Source: Paracoccus sp. M683 (GTDB lineage: Bacteria > Pseudomonadota > Alphaproteobacteria > Rhodobacterales > Rhodobacteraceae). Taken from it: a stretch of 64,000 nt of DNA. Position numbers and translations under genes: made by a program. The notes beneath the pieces are model-generated. The model was not told the DNA's origin. It searched no databases and saw only the letters and a program-made list of their open reading frames with translations. The stretch spans positions 1 through 64,000 of the forward strand of contig NZ_VKDF01000014.1 in NCBI RefSeq assembly GCF_007096355.1, given 5' to 3'. Of the stretch, positions 41,985-50,899 are shown in pieces. Positions within the stretch are counted from its first letter, which is position 1, and each line of letters opens with the position of its first letter.

Positions 41985-43157
41985 TCAGGCGAAGAGGAAC
42001 TCGTCGTCTGAAATGGTCAGATCATAGGTCGCGTCGGTGTGACCGGCGATATCGGTGTTTTCGTCAAGAACATGGTCATAGTCGAAAAACACCGTCCAGG
42101 GCAGGTCGTCGGCACCTTCGCCATTGGGGATGTCGCTGTCATAGGCGATGCCATAATTCGCCTGCTCGCCGTGGCAATCGGTGACGATGACCGATTTGAG
42201 CAGCAGATCGGCCGTGACATAGGGGTCCTGCTCGATCAGCATGGCGACGATCTGATCCAGATAGGCATCGGGATCCTCGCCCATCTCGGCGGGCACGTTC
42301 AGCGTTACGGTGTAGAACCAGTCGCCGCTGGTATCGCCTGCCGCCGGCCCGGTCACATCATAGAAGTTCAGCGTCAACTGGGTGATCTGGCTGTCCGACA
42401 TTGCCACCTTGCCGGCAACATTCGGGCCGTCGGGTGCCCGGTCGCACAGATCTGCGGGCTCTGCCGGCTCGCAGATGGCGGTGCCGGTTCCCACCAGCTT
42501 CAGGCTGCCGTCGCGGTTCTCGCCGACGCTGGTTGCGCGGATGCCCAGTTCGGCATCGGCCAGATCGGCCAGGCTGTCGATCTTCAGCTGGGCCAGCGAA
42601 ACCGTCACGCTGCCCGAGGTGGTGTCGGCATCATTGCCGCCCACCGTGCCGATGATCTTGGCCCAATCGAAGCCGTCGGAACTTGAGCCTTTCATATTGT
42701 TGCCGCCTTCGAGTTTCCGAATGGCGCCGCCGTCATTGTCGATGTCGACATACAGCCCGTTCAGATCGGCGGTGCCGCTGACCAGCTGGTAGTTGAAGGT
42801 GACATCACCGGCATCATTCAGGGTCGCGCGGACCTCGACGACGACGTCGCCGGCAGTCAGGACCCATTTGACGCAGTTGGCTTCAGGTGTTGGTTCTGTC
42901 AGGCCGCAATCTCCGTCTTTGGGCTGACCATGATCTCGGCCACCGCGATCATGATCTTGCCGATCCGAATCATGTCTTGCCTTGCCGTCATGATCGCGGC
43001 CGTTGTCGCGGTCGCGTCCCTTGTCATGACCGCGGCCCTTGTCGTGGTCCCGGTCGTTGCCGCGCTGGTCGAATTTCCGATCGTTTTCATCACGATCACG
43101 ATCACGATCACGATCACGATCACGACCGCGTTGGCCGAACTTCTCATACTTGCCCAT
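41985..43157 (-). CDS. Low-complexity RD/DH-repeat protein with acidic beta-rich C-terminus
   Basis: 390 residues. The first ~80 are extremely charged (GRDRDRDRDRDRDENDRKF, then DKGRGHDKGRDRDNGRDHD), encoded partly by a six-base repeat. The rest is acidic and beta-rich with four Cys and many Asp/Gly (YVDIDNDGGAIRKLEGGNNM), ending TYDLTISDDEFLFA. There is no Sec signal peptide. The acidic, Gly-rich body with a hydrophobic C-terminal tail resembles type I secretion substrates, but no recognised repeat such as RTX nonamers is present. Function unknown. Confidence 0.6.
   Translation of the reverse strand: MGKYEKFGQRGRDRDRDRDRDRDENDRKFDQRGNDRDHDKGRGHDKGRDRDNGRDHDGKARHDSDRQDHDRGGRDHGQPKDGDCGLTEPTPEANCVKWVLTAGDVVVEVRATLNDAGDVTFNYQLVSGTADLNGLYVDIDNDGGAIRKLEGGNNMKGSSSDGFDWAKIIGTVGGNDADTTSGSVTVSLAQLKIDSLADLADAELGIRATSVGENRDGSLKLVGTGTAICEPAEPADLCDRAPDGPNVAGKVAMSDSQITQLTLNFYDVTGPAAGDTSGDWFYTVTLNVPAEMGEDPDAYLDQIVAMLIEQDPYVTADLLLKSVIVTDCHGEQANYGIAYDSDIPNGEGADDLPWTVFFDYDHVLDENTDIAGHTDATYDLTISDDEFLFA
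43091..43126. repeat. CACGAT hexanucleotide tract
   Basis: Five perfect CACGAT units and one CACGAC, on the coding strand encoding Arg-Asp dipeptides at residues 12-23 of the protein above. Changes in unit number would keep the frame, altering length rather than switching the gene. Confidence 0.85.
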
Positions 43158-43482
43158 GGCTCACTCGCAACTCGAAATGCTTAAATTAAGTTATAAATAT
43201 CGGCGGTAATTCGCCGCACAACCTGTCTAAAAGTTAGCGCGACAGTGATAGTTTAAACATTTGAAATTACTCAATAATACCAAATTGAATTTGTGGGATT
43301 CCTGATTTCGGAAGCCATTGCGAGCATCCTGCAATGCAGGCTCAATCTTGAATTGTAAGCTTATCGGCGAAATTGCGCCGTCGGGTTATTGTGATTCGCC
43401 TTGCTCAGGTGCTGGCGAATGTCTGGTTGCGCGGATGGCCGGCTGGTTGTAACCCGCAATCACAGCAAAGAAGGCCGCAATC
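43158..43482. other. 325-bp gene-free region upstream of metZ
   Basis: Notably AT-rich, especially 43180-43300, it lies between the divergent RD-repeat and metZ genes and must hold both promoters. A small GCAATGCAG/CTGCAATGC-like palindrome occurs near 43333-43349. No riboswitch consensus, tRNA or plausible small gene was found. Confidence 0.6.
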
Positions 43483-44670
43483 ATGACCGATAAGCCGCAG
43501 AAACCCGCCCATCCCCGGACCATGGCGGTCCATCACGGCACCCGCCGCAGCCAATATGGCGAGATGGCCGAGGCGATTTTTCTGACCCAGGGCTTTGTCT
43601 ATGACACCGCCGAACAGGCCGAGGCGCGCTTCATCGAGACCGGCCCGGACGAATTCATCTATGCCCGTTATGGCAACCCCACCAGCCGCATGTTCGAGGA
43701 TCGCATCGCCGCGCTGGAAGGGACTGAAGACGCCTTTGCCACGGCCAGCGGCATGGCTGCGGTGAATGGCGCGCTGTTTTCGCTTTGCGCGCCGGGCGAT
43801 CATGTCGTGGCGGCGCGGGCCCTGTTCGGGTCCTGTCTGTTCGTGCTGGACCTGCTGGCGAAATTCGGGGTCGAGGTCAGCTATGTCGACGGCACCGATC
43901 TGGACCAGTGGCGCACGGCGCTGCGGCCTGGCACAAGGGCGGTGTTCTTCGAAAGCGTCTCGAACCCGACGCTAGAGGTGATCGACATGAAGGCCGTCGC
44001 CGATCTGGCCCATGCGGCTGGTGCCGTGGTGGTGGTCGACAATGTCTTTGCCACGCCGGTCTTTTCGCGCGCGGTCGAACTGGGCGCCGATGTCGTCGTC
44101 TATTCCGCGACCAAGCATATTGATGGCGGCGGCCGGGCGCTGGCCGGGGTGATCTGCGGCACGCGCGATTATATCCGCAAGGTGGCCGAGCCTTACCTGA
44201 AACATACCGGCGGCGCGATCAGCCCGTTTCACAGCTGGATCATGCTGAACGGTCTGGCGACCATGGATCTGCGCGTGCGGGCACAGGCCGACAGCGCGCT
44301 TGCCATCGCCAAGGCGTTGCAGGGCCATCCGGCGCTGAGTGGGGTGATCTATCCCGGCCTGCCTGATCATCCCCAGCACGATCTGGCCATGGCGCAGATG
44401 GGGTCGGGCGGCACCATGATCGCCTTCGAACTGCGCGGCGGCAAGGATGCAGCCTTTGCCGCGCTGAACCGGATGCAGCTGGTCAAGATTTCCAACAATC
44501 TGGGCGATGCCAAGTCGATTGTGACCCATCCCGCCACCACCACCCATCAGCGCCTGTCCGAGGATGAGCGCGCAAGGCTGGGCATCACGCCGGGCCTGCT
44601 GCGCCTTTCCGTCGGGTTGGAAAGTGCCGATGACCTGATCGCCGATCTGCGGCAGGCGTTCGGGAACTGA
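43483..44670 (+). CDS. metZ: O-succinylhomoserine sulfhydrylase
   Basis: The 395-residue PLP enzyme of the Cys/Met metabolism family has the internal-aldimine Lys in VVYSATKHIDGGGRALAGV and family segments FIYARYGNPTSRMFEDRIAA and THPATTTHQRLSEDERARLG. It makes homocysteine from O-succinylhomoserine and sulfide, so it consumes the sulfide produced by the cys operon at 27-30 kb. Cystathionine gamma-synthase activity cannot be fully excluded. Confidence 0.9.
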   Translation: MTDKPQKPAHPRTMAVHHGTRRSQYGEMAEAIFLTQGFVYDTAEQAEARFIETGPDEFIYARYGNPTSRMFEDRIAALEGTEDAFATASGMAAVNGALFSLCAPGDHVVAARALFGSCLFVLDLLAKFGVEVSYVDGTDLDQWRTALRPGTRAVFFESVSNPTLEVIDMKAVADLAHAAGAVVVVDNVFATPVFSRAVELGADVVVYSATKHIDGGGRALAGVICGTRDYIRKVAEPYLKHTGGAISPFHSWIMLNGLATMDLRVRAQADSALAIAKALQGHPALSGVIYPGLPDHPQHDLAMAQMGSGGTMIAFELRGGKDAAFAALNRMQLVKISNNLGDAKSIVTHPATTTHQRLSEDERARLGITPGLLRLSVGLESADDLIADLRQAFGN

Positions 44671-44768
44671 CAGGGTCGGGCGGGAACCAATTTGCTCGCC
44701 GTGGCTTGGGATTTCGGGTGACCGCGCCTATATGCTGGCAGCGGCCCCGACAGGCTGGAGGAGTGCAG

Positions 44769-45731
44769 ATGACCGAGAACCGTCCGATGATCCCGGCTTA
44801 TCCCGCGCTGGCGCGTGACTATGACGCCGATTTCAAGGTTGACGCGGCCTATAAGGCCAGCTTGCCCGACCTGCAAAACGGCCCGGCCAGCCTGATTGTC
44901 GGCGCGCATAAGCCGATCCAGCATGTCGGTATTTCGAATTTCCGGCTGCCGATCCGCTATCAGCGGCGCGACGGGGGCGAAATCACGCTGGAAACCAGCG
45001 TGACCGGCACCGTCAGTCTTGAGGCCGATCGCAAGGGCATCAACATGTCCCGGATCATGCGGTCCTTCTATGCCCATTCGGAAAAGCAGTTCAGCCTGAA
45101 GGTGCTGGAAGGCGCGCTGGACGATTACAAGACCGATCTGGACGCCTTTGACGCGCGCATCCTGATGCGGCTGTCCTATCCGGTGCGGGTTGAATCGCTG
45201 CGTTCCGGGCTGACCGGCTGGCAATATTACGACATCTCGCAAGAGGTGGTCGAACGGGCAGGGCAGCGGCTGCGGATCGTGCATTTCGACTATGTCTATT
45301 CCTCGACCTGCCCCTGTTCGCTGGAATTGTCCGAACATGCGCGCGAAGTGCGCGGCAGGCTGGCCACGCCGCATTCGCAGCGGTCAATCGCGCGGATTTC
45401 CGCAGTGATGAAGGGGCCGGAAAAGATCTGGTTCGAGGATCTGGTGGATCTGTGCCGCCGTGCCGTGCCGACCGAGACGCAGGTGATGGTCAAGCGCGAG
45501 GATGAGCAGGCCTTTGCCGAGTTGAACGCCGCCAATCCGATCTTTGTCGAGGACGCGGTGCGCGCCTTTGCCGGCGCGCTGGTCGAGGATGAGCGGTTCG
45601 GCGATTTCCACGTCGTCGCCAGCCATCAGGAATCGCTGCATTCCCATGACGCGGTCAGCGTGCTGACCGATGGCCCGACCTTTGCCCAGCAATCGCTGGA
45701 CCCGGCATTGTTCGCGCGGCTCAGGGCCTGA
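44769..45731 (+). CDS. folE2: GTP cyclohydrolase FolE2 (type IB)
   Basis: The 320-residue protein has the tunnel-fold FolE2 landmarks HVGISNFRLPIRYQRR, SSTCPCSLELSEHAREVRGR (with the catalytic Cys) and ATPHSQRS. It starts folate synthesis by opening GTP, using metals other than zinc where needed. GGAGGAGTGCAG precedes ATG 44769; the open frame extends upstream but homology sets this start. Confidence 0.94.
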   Translation: MTENRPMIPAYPALARDYDADFKVDAAYKASLPDLQNGPASLIVGAHKPIQHVGISNFRLPIRYQRRDGGEITLETSVTGTVSLEADRKGINMSRIMRSFYAHSEKQFSLKVLEGALDDYKTDLDAFDARILMRLSYPVRVESLRSGLTGWQYYDISQEVVERAGQRLRIVHFDYVYSSTCPCSLELSEHAREVRGRLATPHSQRSIARISAVMKGPEKIWFEDLVDLCRRAVPTETQVMVKREDEQAFAELNAANPIFVEDAVRAFAGALVEDERFGDFHVVASHQESLHSHDAVSVLTDGPTFAQQSLDPALFARLRA

Positions 45732-45771
45732 CCCAGGCCGCGCGTTCGTCGCTGTTGGGCCTGCGCCCTGG

Positions 45772-46590
45772 TCAGCCGGGCGTTCTGATCGGCGCGATCG
45801 ACAGGGCATAAAGCCCGCCTTCGTCATCGCCAAGCGCGGTCAGGCTGATGCAGAGGGTGCGATCCTCGTTTTCCGCGACCAGATCCAGCTTGCTGTTGGT
45901 ATCGCCGCCGCCATCGTCATCTTCGGACACCAGCTGCCCGATCTGATCCTCCAGCCGCAGGAAGGTGTCAAAGACGGGGCTGCTGGCCATGATCTGAACG
46001 CCGGTGCCGGCCTTGACGGTCACAGCCATGGTCACGGCACCGGACAGCCGCCCACTGGTGATGATTTCGTCGCTGCCCGTGCCGATCTCGACCGGCGCAT
46101 CTGATCTGGTGATGCAGGCATCGGGGCCGGGGGCCGGCGCGACCGTGACGGGCACGATGGCGCCGGCTGTTTCGGGGTCAAAGAACTGATCGACTTGCAG
46201 GCAATAGGTGCCGGGCTGCATAGCAGCGACGATGCGTGCGTTGGATTCGTCAGCGCCATCATCATCCGATGTCACGACCTTGCCCTGCTGATCGAACAGC
46301 GCCAGCGTCGGGTCGCTTTGGCTGGTATCTGTCGCCATGGTCAGCGCGATCGGGGCCGTGGTGGTGATTTCCACATATTGCGGTTCGTTGCGCGTCAGCT
46401 GCACGAACTCGCCCGTCACGCCCGTCGGCTGCTGATCAAAGCTGAGAGTGCCGGCATTCAGCGCCACAGGCTGCCCGCACGCGCCGGTCGCCGCCTGCGC
46501 CGGTTCCTGCGCCAGCACGACCGTGCCTGACAGCGGCAATGAGAGCGAGGCAATTGAGGTGGCAAGAAGCAAAGGCCTGAAATGACGCAT
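45772..46590 (-). CDS. Exported protein with pre-peptidase C-terminal-like beta domains
   Basis: The 272-residue protein has a signal peptide (MRHFRPLLLATSIASLSLPL, ending VLAQ|EP) and two similar beta-sandwich units. Each has a statement like DPTLALFDQQGKVVTSDDDG / DTFLRLEDQIGQLVSEDDDG followed by LCLQV- or LCISL-like strands, the pattern of PPC (bacterial pre-peptidase C-terminal) domains. No catalytic domain is present. It is probably periplasmic or secreted. AGGAGATTTCC precedes ATG 46590. It is divergent from uvrD. Confidence 0.72.
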   Translation of the reverse strand: MRHFRPLLLATSIASLSLPLSGTVVLAQEPAQAATGACGQPVALNAGTLSFDQQPTGVTGEFVQLTRNEPQYVEITTTAPIALTMATDTSQSDPTLALFDQQGKVVTSDDDGADESNARIVAAMQPGTYCLQVDQFFDPETAGAIVPVTVAPAPGPDACITRSDAPVEIGTGSDEIITSGRLSGAVTMAVTVKAGTGVQIMASSPVFDTFLRLEDQIGQLVSEDDDGGGDTNSKLDLVAENEDRTLCISLTALGDDEGGLYALSIAPIRTPG

Positions 46591-46760
46591 GGAAATCTCC
46601 TGATGATCGTTAACCCGGCACCCTTGCTGAAGGGGAACAGGTCTTGCGTCAAGGACCGTATTGCACGGCTTCTGTGGCGAAGGTGGCATTTTCACGAATG
46701 TTGGGAACATAATAAGAACACACTCTTCCCATGTGGGGCGGTCATCGCTATGTTTCACGC

Positions 46761-49151
46761 ATGAGTCAGTTCGATGATACCGATGCCTTCCAGGCTGCCG
46801 TGCCGCTGTCGCAGCGCGCCATGGCCGCGCGCCCGGCCCCCTATCTTGAGGGGTTGAACGCCGCGCAGCGCGAAGCGGTCGAGGCGCTGGACGGCCCGGT
46901 TCTGATGCTGGCGGGGGCGGGGACGGGCAAGACCCGCGCGCTGACCACGCGGATTGCGCATCTCTTGATGCTGGGCAAGGCGCGGCCTGGGCAGATTCTG
47001 GCGGTGACATTCACCAACAAGGCCGCGCGCGAGATGAAGCTGCGCATTGGCCGGTTGCTGGGCGAGGCGGTCGAGGGCATGCCCTGGCTGGGCACCTTTC
47101 ATTCGATCAGCGTCAAGATCCTGCGCCGCCATGCCGAGTTGATCGGCAGGGATGGCCTGCATCTGAAGCCCAGCTTTACCATTCTGGACACCGATGATCA
47201 GCTGCGCCTGCTGAAACAGCTGATTGCGGCTGAAAATATCGACGAAAAACGCTGGCCTGCGCGGCAATTGGCCGGACTGATCGACGGCTGGAAGAACCGC
47301 TGCATCACCCCGGCGCGGCTGCCCAAGGGCGAGGGCGCGGCCTTTGACGGCATGGGCGGTCAGCTTTACGCCGCCTATCAGGACCGGCTTCTTGCGCTGA
47401 ATGCCGTCGATTTCGGCGATCTGCTGATGCATTGCGTGACGCTGTTTCAGGCCCATCCCGATGTGCTGCAACAATGGCAGGATCGGTTCCGCTATATTCT
47501 GGTGGACGAGTATCAGGACACCAATATCGCGCAATACATGTGGCTGCGGCTGTTGGCGCAGGCGCATCGCAACATTTGCTGCGTGGGCGATGACGACCAG
47601 TCGATCTATGGCTGGCGCGGGGCCGAGGTGGGCAACATCCTGCGGTTCGAACAGGATTTCCCCGGCGCGCGGGTGATCCGGCTGGAACAGAATTACCGCT
47701 CAACCCCGCATATCCTGGCCGCGGCTTCCGGGCTGATCGCCGCGAATGCGGGCCGTCTGGGCAAGACCCTGTGGACCGATGCCGAGGAAGAGGGCGAAAA
47801 GATTCGCCTGATCGGCCATTGGGACAGCGAGGCCGAGGCGCGCTGGATCGGCGAGGAAATCGAGGCATTCCAGGGCGGCCACCGCGCCAGCATCGGCCGG
47901 ACAAGCCTGAACGACATCGCCATCCTTGTGCGCGCCAGCCATCAGATGCGCGCCTTCGAGGACCGGTTCATGACCATCGGCCTGCCCTATCGGGTGATTG
48001 GCGGACCGCGCTTCTATGAGCGGCAGGAAATTCGCGATGCCATGGCCTATTTCCGGCTGGTGGTCAGCCCGGCCGATGATCTGGCCTTTGAAAGGATCGT
48101 GAACACCCCCAAGCGCGGCCTTGGCGACAAGGCGGTGAAGACGATCCAGACGGTTGCGCGGCAAAATGGCGTGGGCCTGTTGGAAGGCGCGCGGATTGCC
48201 GTGGACGAGGGGCATCTGGGCGGCAGGGGCTTGGCCAACCTGCGTGATTTCGTGGCCGGCATCGGGCGCTGGCATGCCGATGCAATCGACAGCAGCGCCA
48301 ACCATGTCGAACTGGCCGAGCGGATTCTGGATGAATCCGGTTACACCGCCATGTGGCAGAACGAAAAGACGCCCGATGCTCCGGGCCGGCTGGACAACCT
48401 GAAGGAACTGGTCAAGGCGCTGGAAGAATTCGACAATCTTCAGGGCTTTCTGGAGCATGTCGCGCTGGTCATGGATCGGGACGAGGGCGAGACGACCGAA
48501 CAGGTCAGCATCATGACCCTGCATGCCGCCAAGGGGCTGGAATTTCCCATCGTGTTCCTGCCCGGTTGGGAAGACGGGCTGTTTCCCAGCCAGCGCGCGA
48601 TGGAAGACAGTGGCAACAAGGGGTTGGAGGAAGAGCGGCGGCTTGCCTATGTCGGCATCACGCGGGCCGAAAGGCTGGCCACGATCAGTTTTGCCGGCAA
48701 TCGGCGGCTGTATGGGCAGTGGCAATCCAGCATGCCTTCGCGCTTTGTCGACGAGTTGCCTACCGATCATGTCGAGGTGCTGACCCCGCCCGGCCTCTAT
48801 GGTGGCGGCTATGGCGCGGCGATGGCCTTTGCCGGGGCCAATGCCGGAACCGACATGCATGACCGGGCGGCGCAGGCCGATGTCTATAACTCGCCCGGCT
48901 GGAAGCGGATGCAGGCCAACGCCGCCGTTCGCAGGGCGCCTGTGCATCGCACGCCCGTGGTGATCGACGCCGATCCGGCAGCGGGCTTTGCCGTGGGCGA
49001 CCGGGTGTTTCACCAGAAATTCGGGAACGGCACCATCATGGGCATCGCCGAGGATACGCTGACCGTGCAATTCACCACTGGCTTCAAGACGATCAAGGCC
49101 GCCTATGTCCAGCCTTCGGGTGCAGCCGGCGGGGATGACGTGCCGTTCTGA
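46761..49151 (+). CDS. uvrD: ATP-dependent 3'-5' DNA helicase UvrD/PcrA
   Basis: The 796-residue superfamily 1A helicase has the Q-motif/Walker A LAGAGTGKTRALTTRIAHLL, motif Ia TFTNKAAREMKLRI, motif II VDEYQDTN, motif III GDDDQSIYGWRGAEV, motif IV ARVIRLEQNYRST, motif V VSIMTLHAAKGLEF and motif VI AYVGITRAERLATISF. The C-terminal RNA polymerase-binding Tudor-like region is also present (VGDRVFHQKFGNGTIMGIAE). It acts in mismatch and nucleotide excision repair. ATG 46761 was chosen over an upstream start at 46731. Confidence 0.93.
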   Translation: MSQFDDTDAFQAAVPLSQRAMAARPAPYLEGLNAAQREAVEALDGPVLMLAGAGTGKTRALTTRIAHLLMLGKARPGQILAVTFTNKAAREMKLRIGRLLGEAVEGMPWLGTFHSISVKILRRHAELIGRDGLHLKPSFTILDTDDQLRLLKQLIAAENIDEKRWPARQLAGLIDGWKNRCITPARLPKGEGAAFDGMGGQLYAAYQDRLLALNAVDFGDLLMHCVTLFQAHPDVLQQWQDRFRYILVDEYQDTNIAQYMWLRLLAQAHRNICCVGDDDQSIYGWRGAEVGNILRFEQDFPGARVIRLEQNYRSTPHILAAASGLIAANAGRLGKTLWTDAEEEGEKIRLIGHWDSEAEARWIGEEIEAFQGGHRASIGRTSLNDIAILVRASHQMRAFEDRFMTIGLPYRVIGGPRFYERQEIRDAMAYFRLVVSPADDLAFERIVNTPKRGLGDKAVKTIQTVARQNGVGLLEGARIAVDEGHLGGRGLANLRDFVAGIGRWHADAIDSSANHVELAERILDESGYTAMWQNEKTPDAPGRLDNLKELVKALEEFDNLQGFLEHVALVMDRDEGETTEQVSIMTLHAAKGLEFPIVFLPGWEDGLFPSQRAMEDSGNKGLEEERRLAYVGITRAERLATISFAGNRRLYGQWQSSMPSRFVDELPTDHVEVLTPPGLYGGGYGAAMAFAGANAGTDMHDRAAQADVYNSPGWKRMQANAAVRRAPVHRTPVVIDADPAAGFAVGDRVFHQKFGNGTIMGIAEDTLTVQFTTGFKTIKAAYVQPSGAAGGDDVPF

Positions 49152-49168
49152 CCGGGAACGGCCCTCTG

Positions 49169-49954
49169 TTACTTGCTCATCGCCTTGGCCACGGCCTCTT
49201 CCAGCCGCGCGGCTTCCCGGTCCAGGCCCCAGGGCGGGTTGATCCAGAACATGCCTGATCCGACCATGTTGTGATCCGGGCGGATCGGTGGAAAGCGGAT
49301 CTCGGAGACCAGCGCATCGCGATGATCGCTGCGCAGCCGCTTCAACATCGGCAGGTGGCGCTCGTCGGTCAGGATCGGATACCACAGCGCGATCGTGCCG
49401 ACATTCCATTTGCGGACGATCTGGCTGATATGACGGGGGATATCGTCATATTCCGACTTCACCTCATAGCTGGGATCAATCAGCATCAGACCCCGGCGCG
49501 GCGTCGGCGGGCACAGCGACTGCGCCATGGCGAAACCGTCGCGGCGATGGATCGTCGCAAAACCCGCCACCCAGGACAGGGCGGCATGTTCGGCCGGATG
49601 CAGCTCGGCCAGATGCACGCTGTCTTTCTTGCGCAGGAAGTAATGCGCCACCAGCGGCGATCCGGGATAGGCGGTCCGTCCATGGGCCGCGCGCACCGCA
49701 GCCAGTGCGGACAGATAGGGATGGCCGGCCTGTAGCCAGCTTTCGGCCTCGGCCCGGCGGATACCGGCCTGAGCCTCGCCGGTCTTTTGCGACTCGGCGC
49801 TGTCCAGCCTGTACAAGCCGCGCCCGGCATGGGTTTCAAGATAGCTGAGCGGCTTATCCTTGCGCATCAGATAGTCCAGCGCCACCGCAAGCAGCGCATG
49901 CTTGTGAAAATCTGCCAGATTCCCGGCGTGATATGCGTGCTGATAGCTAAGCAT
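49169..49954 (-). CDS. rlmJ: 23S rRNA (adenine2030-N6)-methyltransferase RlmJ
   Basis: The 261-residue protein starts MLSYQHAYHAGNLADFHKHA and has THAGRGLYRLDSAESQKTGE and the methyltransferase active-site motif MLIDPSYEVKSEYDDI (DPSY, equivalent to DPPY). RlmJ modifies A2030 of 23S rRNA. ATG 49954 is set by homology; the open frame continues upstream into the hairpin array. Confidence 0.9.
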   Translation of the reverse strand: MLSYQHAYHAGNLADFHKHALLAVALDYLMRKDKPLSYLETHAGRGLYRLDSAESQKTGEAQAGIRRAEAESWLQAGHPYLSALAAVRAAHGRTAYPGSPLVAHYFLRKKDSVHLAELHPAEHAALSWVAGFATIHRRDGFAMAQSLCPPTPRRGLMLIDPSYEVKSEYDDIPRHISQIVRKWNVGTIALWYPILTDERHLPMLKRLRSDHRDALVSEIRFPPIRPDHNMVGSGMFWINPPWGLDREAARLEEAVAKAMSK

Positions 49955-49989
49955 ATTCCGCCCATAACGTGCGCGTGAACAAAAGAAAA

Positions 49990-50316
49990 GCGGCGGCGCC
50001 CAGGGAGGAGGAGGGGCGCCGCCGCGACAACGCTGGCCCAGGGAGGAGGAGGGGCCGCGTATGGGGTGCGGTGATGCCCAGGGAGGAGGAGGGGCGGTCA
50101 CCGCGGACGAAGGCACTGTCAAGGGAGGAGGAGTGACAGCGTGCCCCCGTATTCTGTCAGCGGCGGCCCTGGGAGGAGGAGACGGGCCGCCGCTGTGGCA
50201 GGATCACCCTAGGGAGGAGGACGGGCGATCCTGCAATCTGTTGGCGGCATCCTCTAGGGAGGAGGAGGGAGGATGCCGCCTGAACCCTTGCCCCAGGGAG
50301 GAGGAGGGGGCCAGGG
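49990..50316 (-). ncRNA. Eight-hairpin anti-Shine-Dalgarno (CcsR/cuckoo-like) sRNA array
   Basis: Eight consecutive hairpins at 50285-50316, 50243-50280, 50198-50234, 50158-50195, 50112-50145, 50068-50104, 50031-50059 and 49990-50025. On the minus strand every loop shows CTCCTCCCT while the stems differ completely and each pairs with itself, so structure and loop are what is conserved. The last hairpin runs into a U-rich tail (CTTTTCTTTTG), a terminator. The array directly follows a DUF1127 gene, as CcsR1-4 follow the DUF1127 gene (ccaF1) in Rhodobacter sphaeroides. There the sRNAs are RpoH-dependent and adjust C1 and central metabolism. Eight units is twice that number. Confidence 0.88.
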
Positions 50317-50329
50317 ATTCGAAACCTTC

Positions 50330-50560
50330 TTACTTCGCGGTGCCGTAGGCAGCTTCGCGGGCGATGCGGGTGATCATCGAGCGGTGAATGCCCAGATCGT
50401 CCAGGTCGCGTGCGGTCAGCGCGTTCAGTTCGCGGATCGTTTGCCGGTAAACGGCGTTGCGGGCACGGGCGTCCTGGATGCCGGCGACAAAGGCGCTCAG
50501 CTTGGCGCGGATGCCGGCCTCTTTGCGGTCGCTGCCGTGGATATGATCAAGTGCAGCCAT
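50330..50560 (-). CDS. DUF1127 protein (CcaF1-like) upstream of the sRNA array
   Basis: The 76-residue protein ends with the DUF1127 domain (YRQTIRELNALTARDLDDLG, then IHRSMITRIAREAAYG). In Rhodobacter sphaeroides the homologue CcaF1 binds RNA and affects sRNA maturation. Homologues in other alphaproteobacteria act in phosphate or C1 responses. AAGGAATACGAAC precedes the ATG. The array starts 14 bases after its stop, so both are probably on one transcript. Confidence 0.87.
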   Translation of the reverse strand: MAALDHIHGSDRKEAGIRAKLSAFVAGIQDARARNAVYRQTIRELNALTARDLDDLGIHRSMITRIAREAAYGTAK

Positions 50561-50899
50561 GTTCGTATTCCTTGCGTCTGCTCATCTCGTCTTCGCCAGA
50601 TCCGGATGATCCGGCGTTTCGTTGAGAACAAGATGGCCCCAATGCTGCGATTGCACAATGGCTGGATGCGGATTTCTGCCATGCAGTAATTGCATAACTG
50701 GCACTGACCTAAATTGTCGTGAGTTGCTGAAAATACGTTCAAATTTTCGCTGGTATGGCCGTTAGCGTCCACATTTCTGACGCAAAACCGTGATGTGACG
50801 CAGGGTCTGTTGGCCCGTTTGCGCGACATTTGGACGCGGTTGTTGCCCTCGCGATACGGTTCCATCATTTTAGCCAGAATTCGACAATGAGGTTAAGAG
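50561..50899. other. 339-bp gene-free region between DUF1127 and mrp
   Basis: Divergent promoter region, AT-rich at 50680-50760. Besides the RpoH-like promoter candidate for the DUF1127/sRNA unit, only short palindromes such as TGCAGTAATTGCA (50683-50695) are visible. No small gene or tRNA was found. Confidence 0.6.
50631..50658 (-). promoter_or_regulatory. Candidate RpoH-type promoter of the DUF1127/sRNA unit
   Basis: On the minus strand TTGTGC and CCATCT are separated by 16 bases, similar to heat-shock sigma promoters (TTG-rich -35, CCATnT -10). The predicted start lies ~65 bases before the DUF1127 ATG. It is a proposal based on pattern and on the known RpoH control of CcsR RNAs. Confidence 0.4.

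Noticed and set aside
43158..43482. SAM-II type riboswitch upstream of metZ
   Set aside because: Looked for the conserved 3' pseudoknot sequence near the ATG; not found, and no convincing stem-loop precedes it.
46731..46760. Ten extra N-terminal residues for UvrD
   Set aside because: ATG 46761 fits the family start better; the upstream codons lie in the promoter region of the divergent gene.
47700..49409. Long minus-strand open frame opposite uvrD
   Set aside because: Antisense shadow of a helicase gene with all motifs intact; no own ribosome binding site or recognised domain.
49990..50316. Could be a CRISPR array because a ~12-base motif recurs every ~40 bases
   Set aside because: The repeated part is the loop of hairpins, spacers pair with themselves, spacing is uneven and no cas genes are present.
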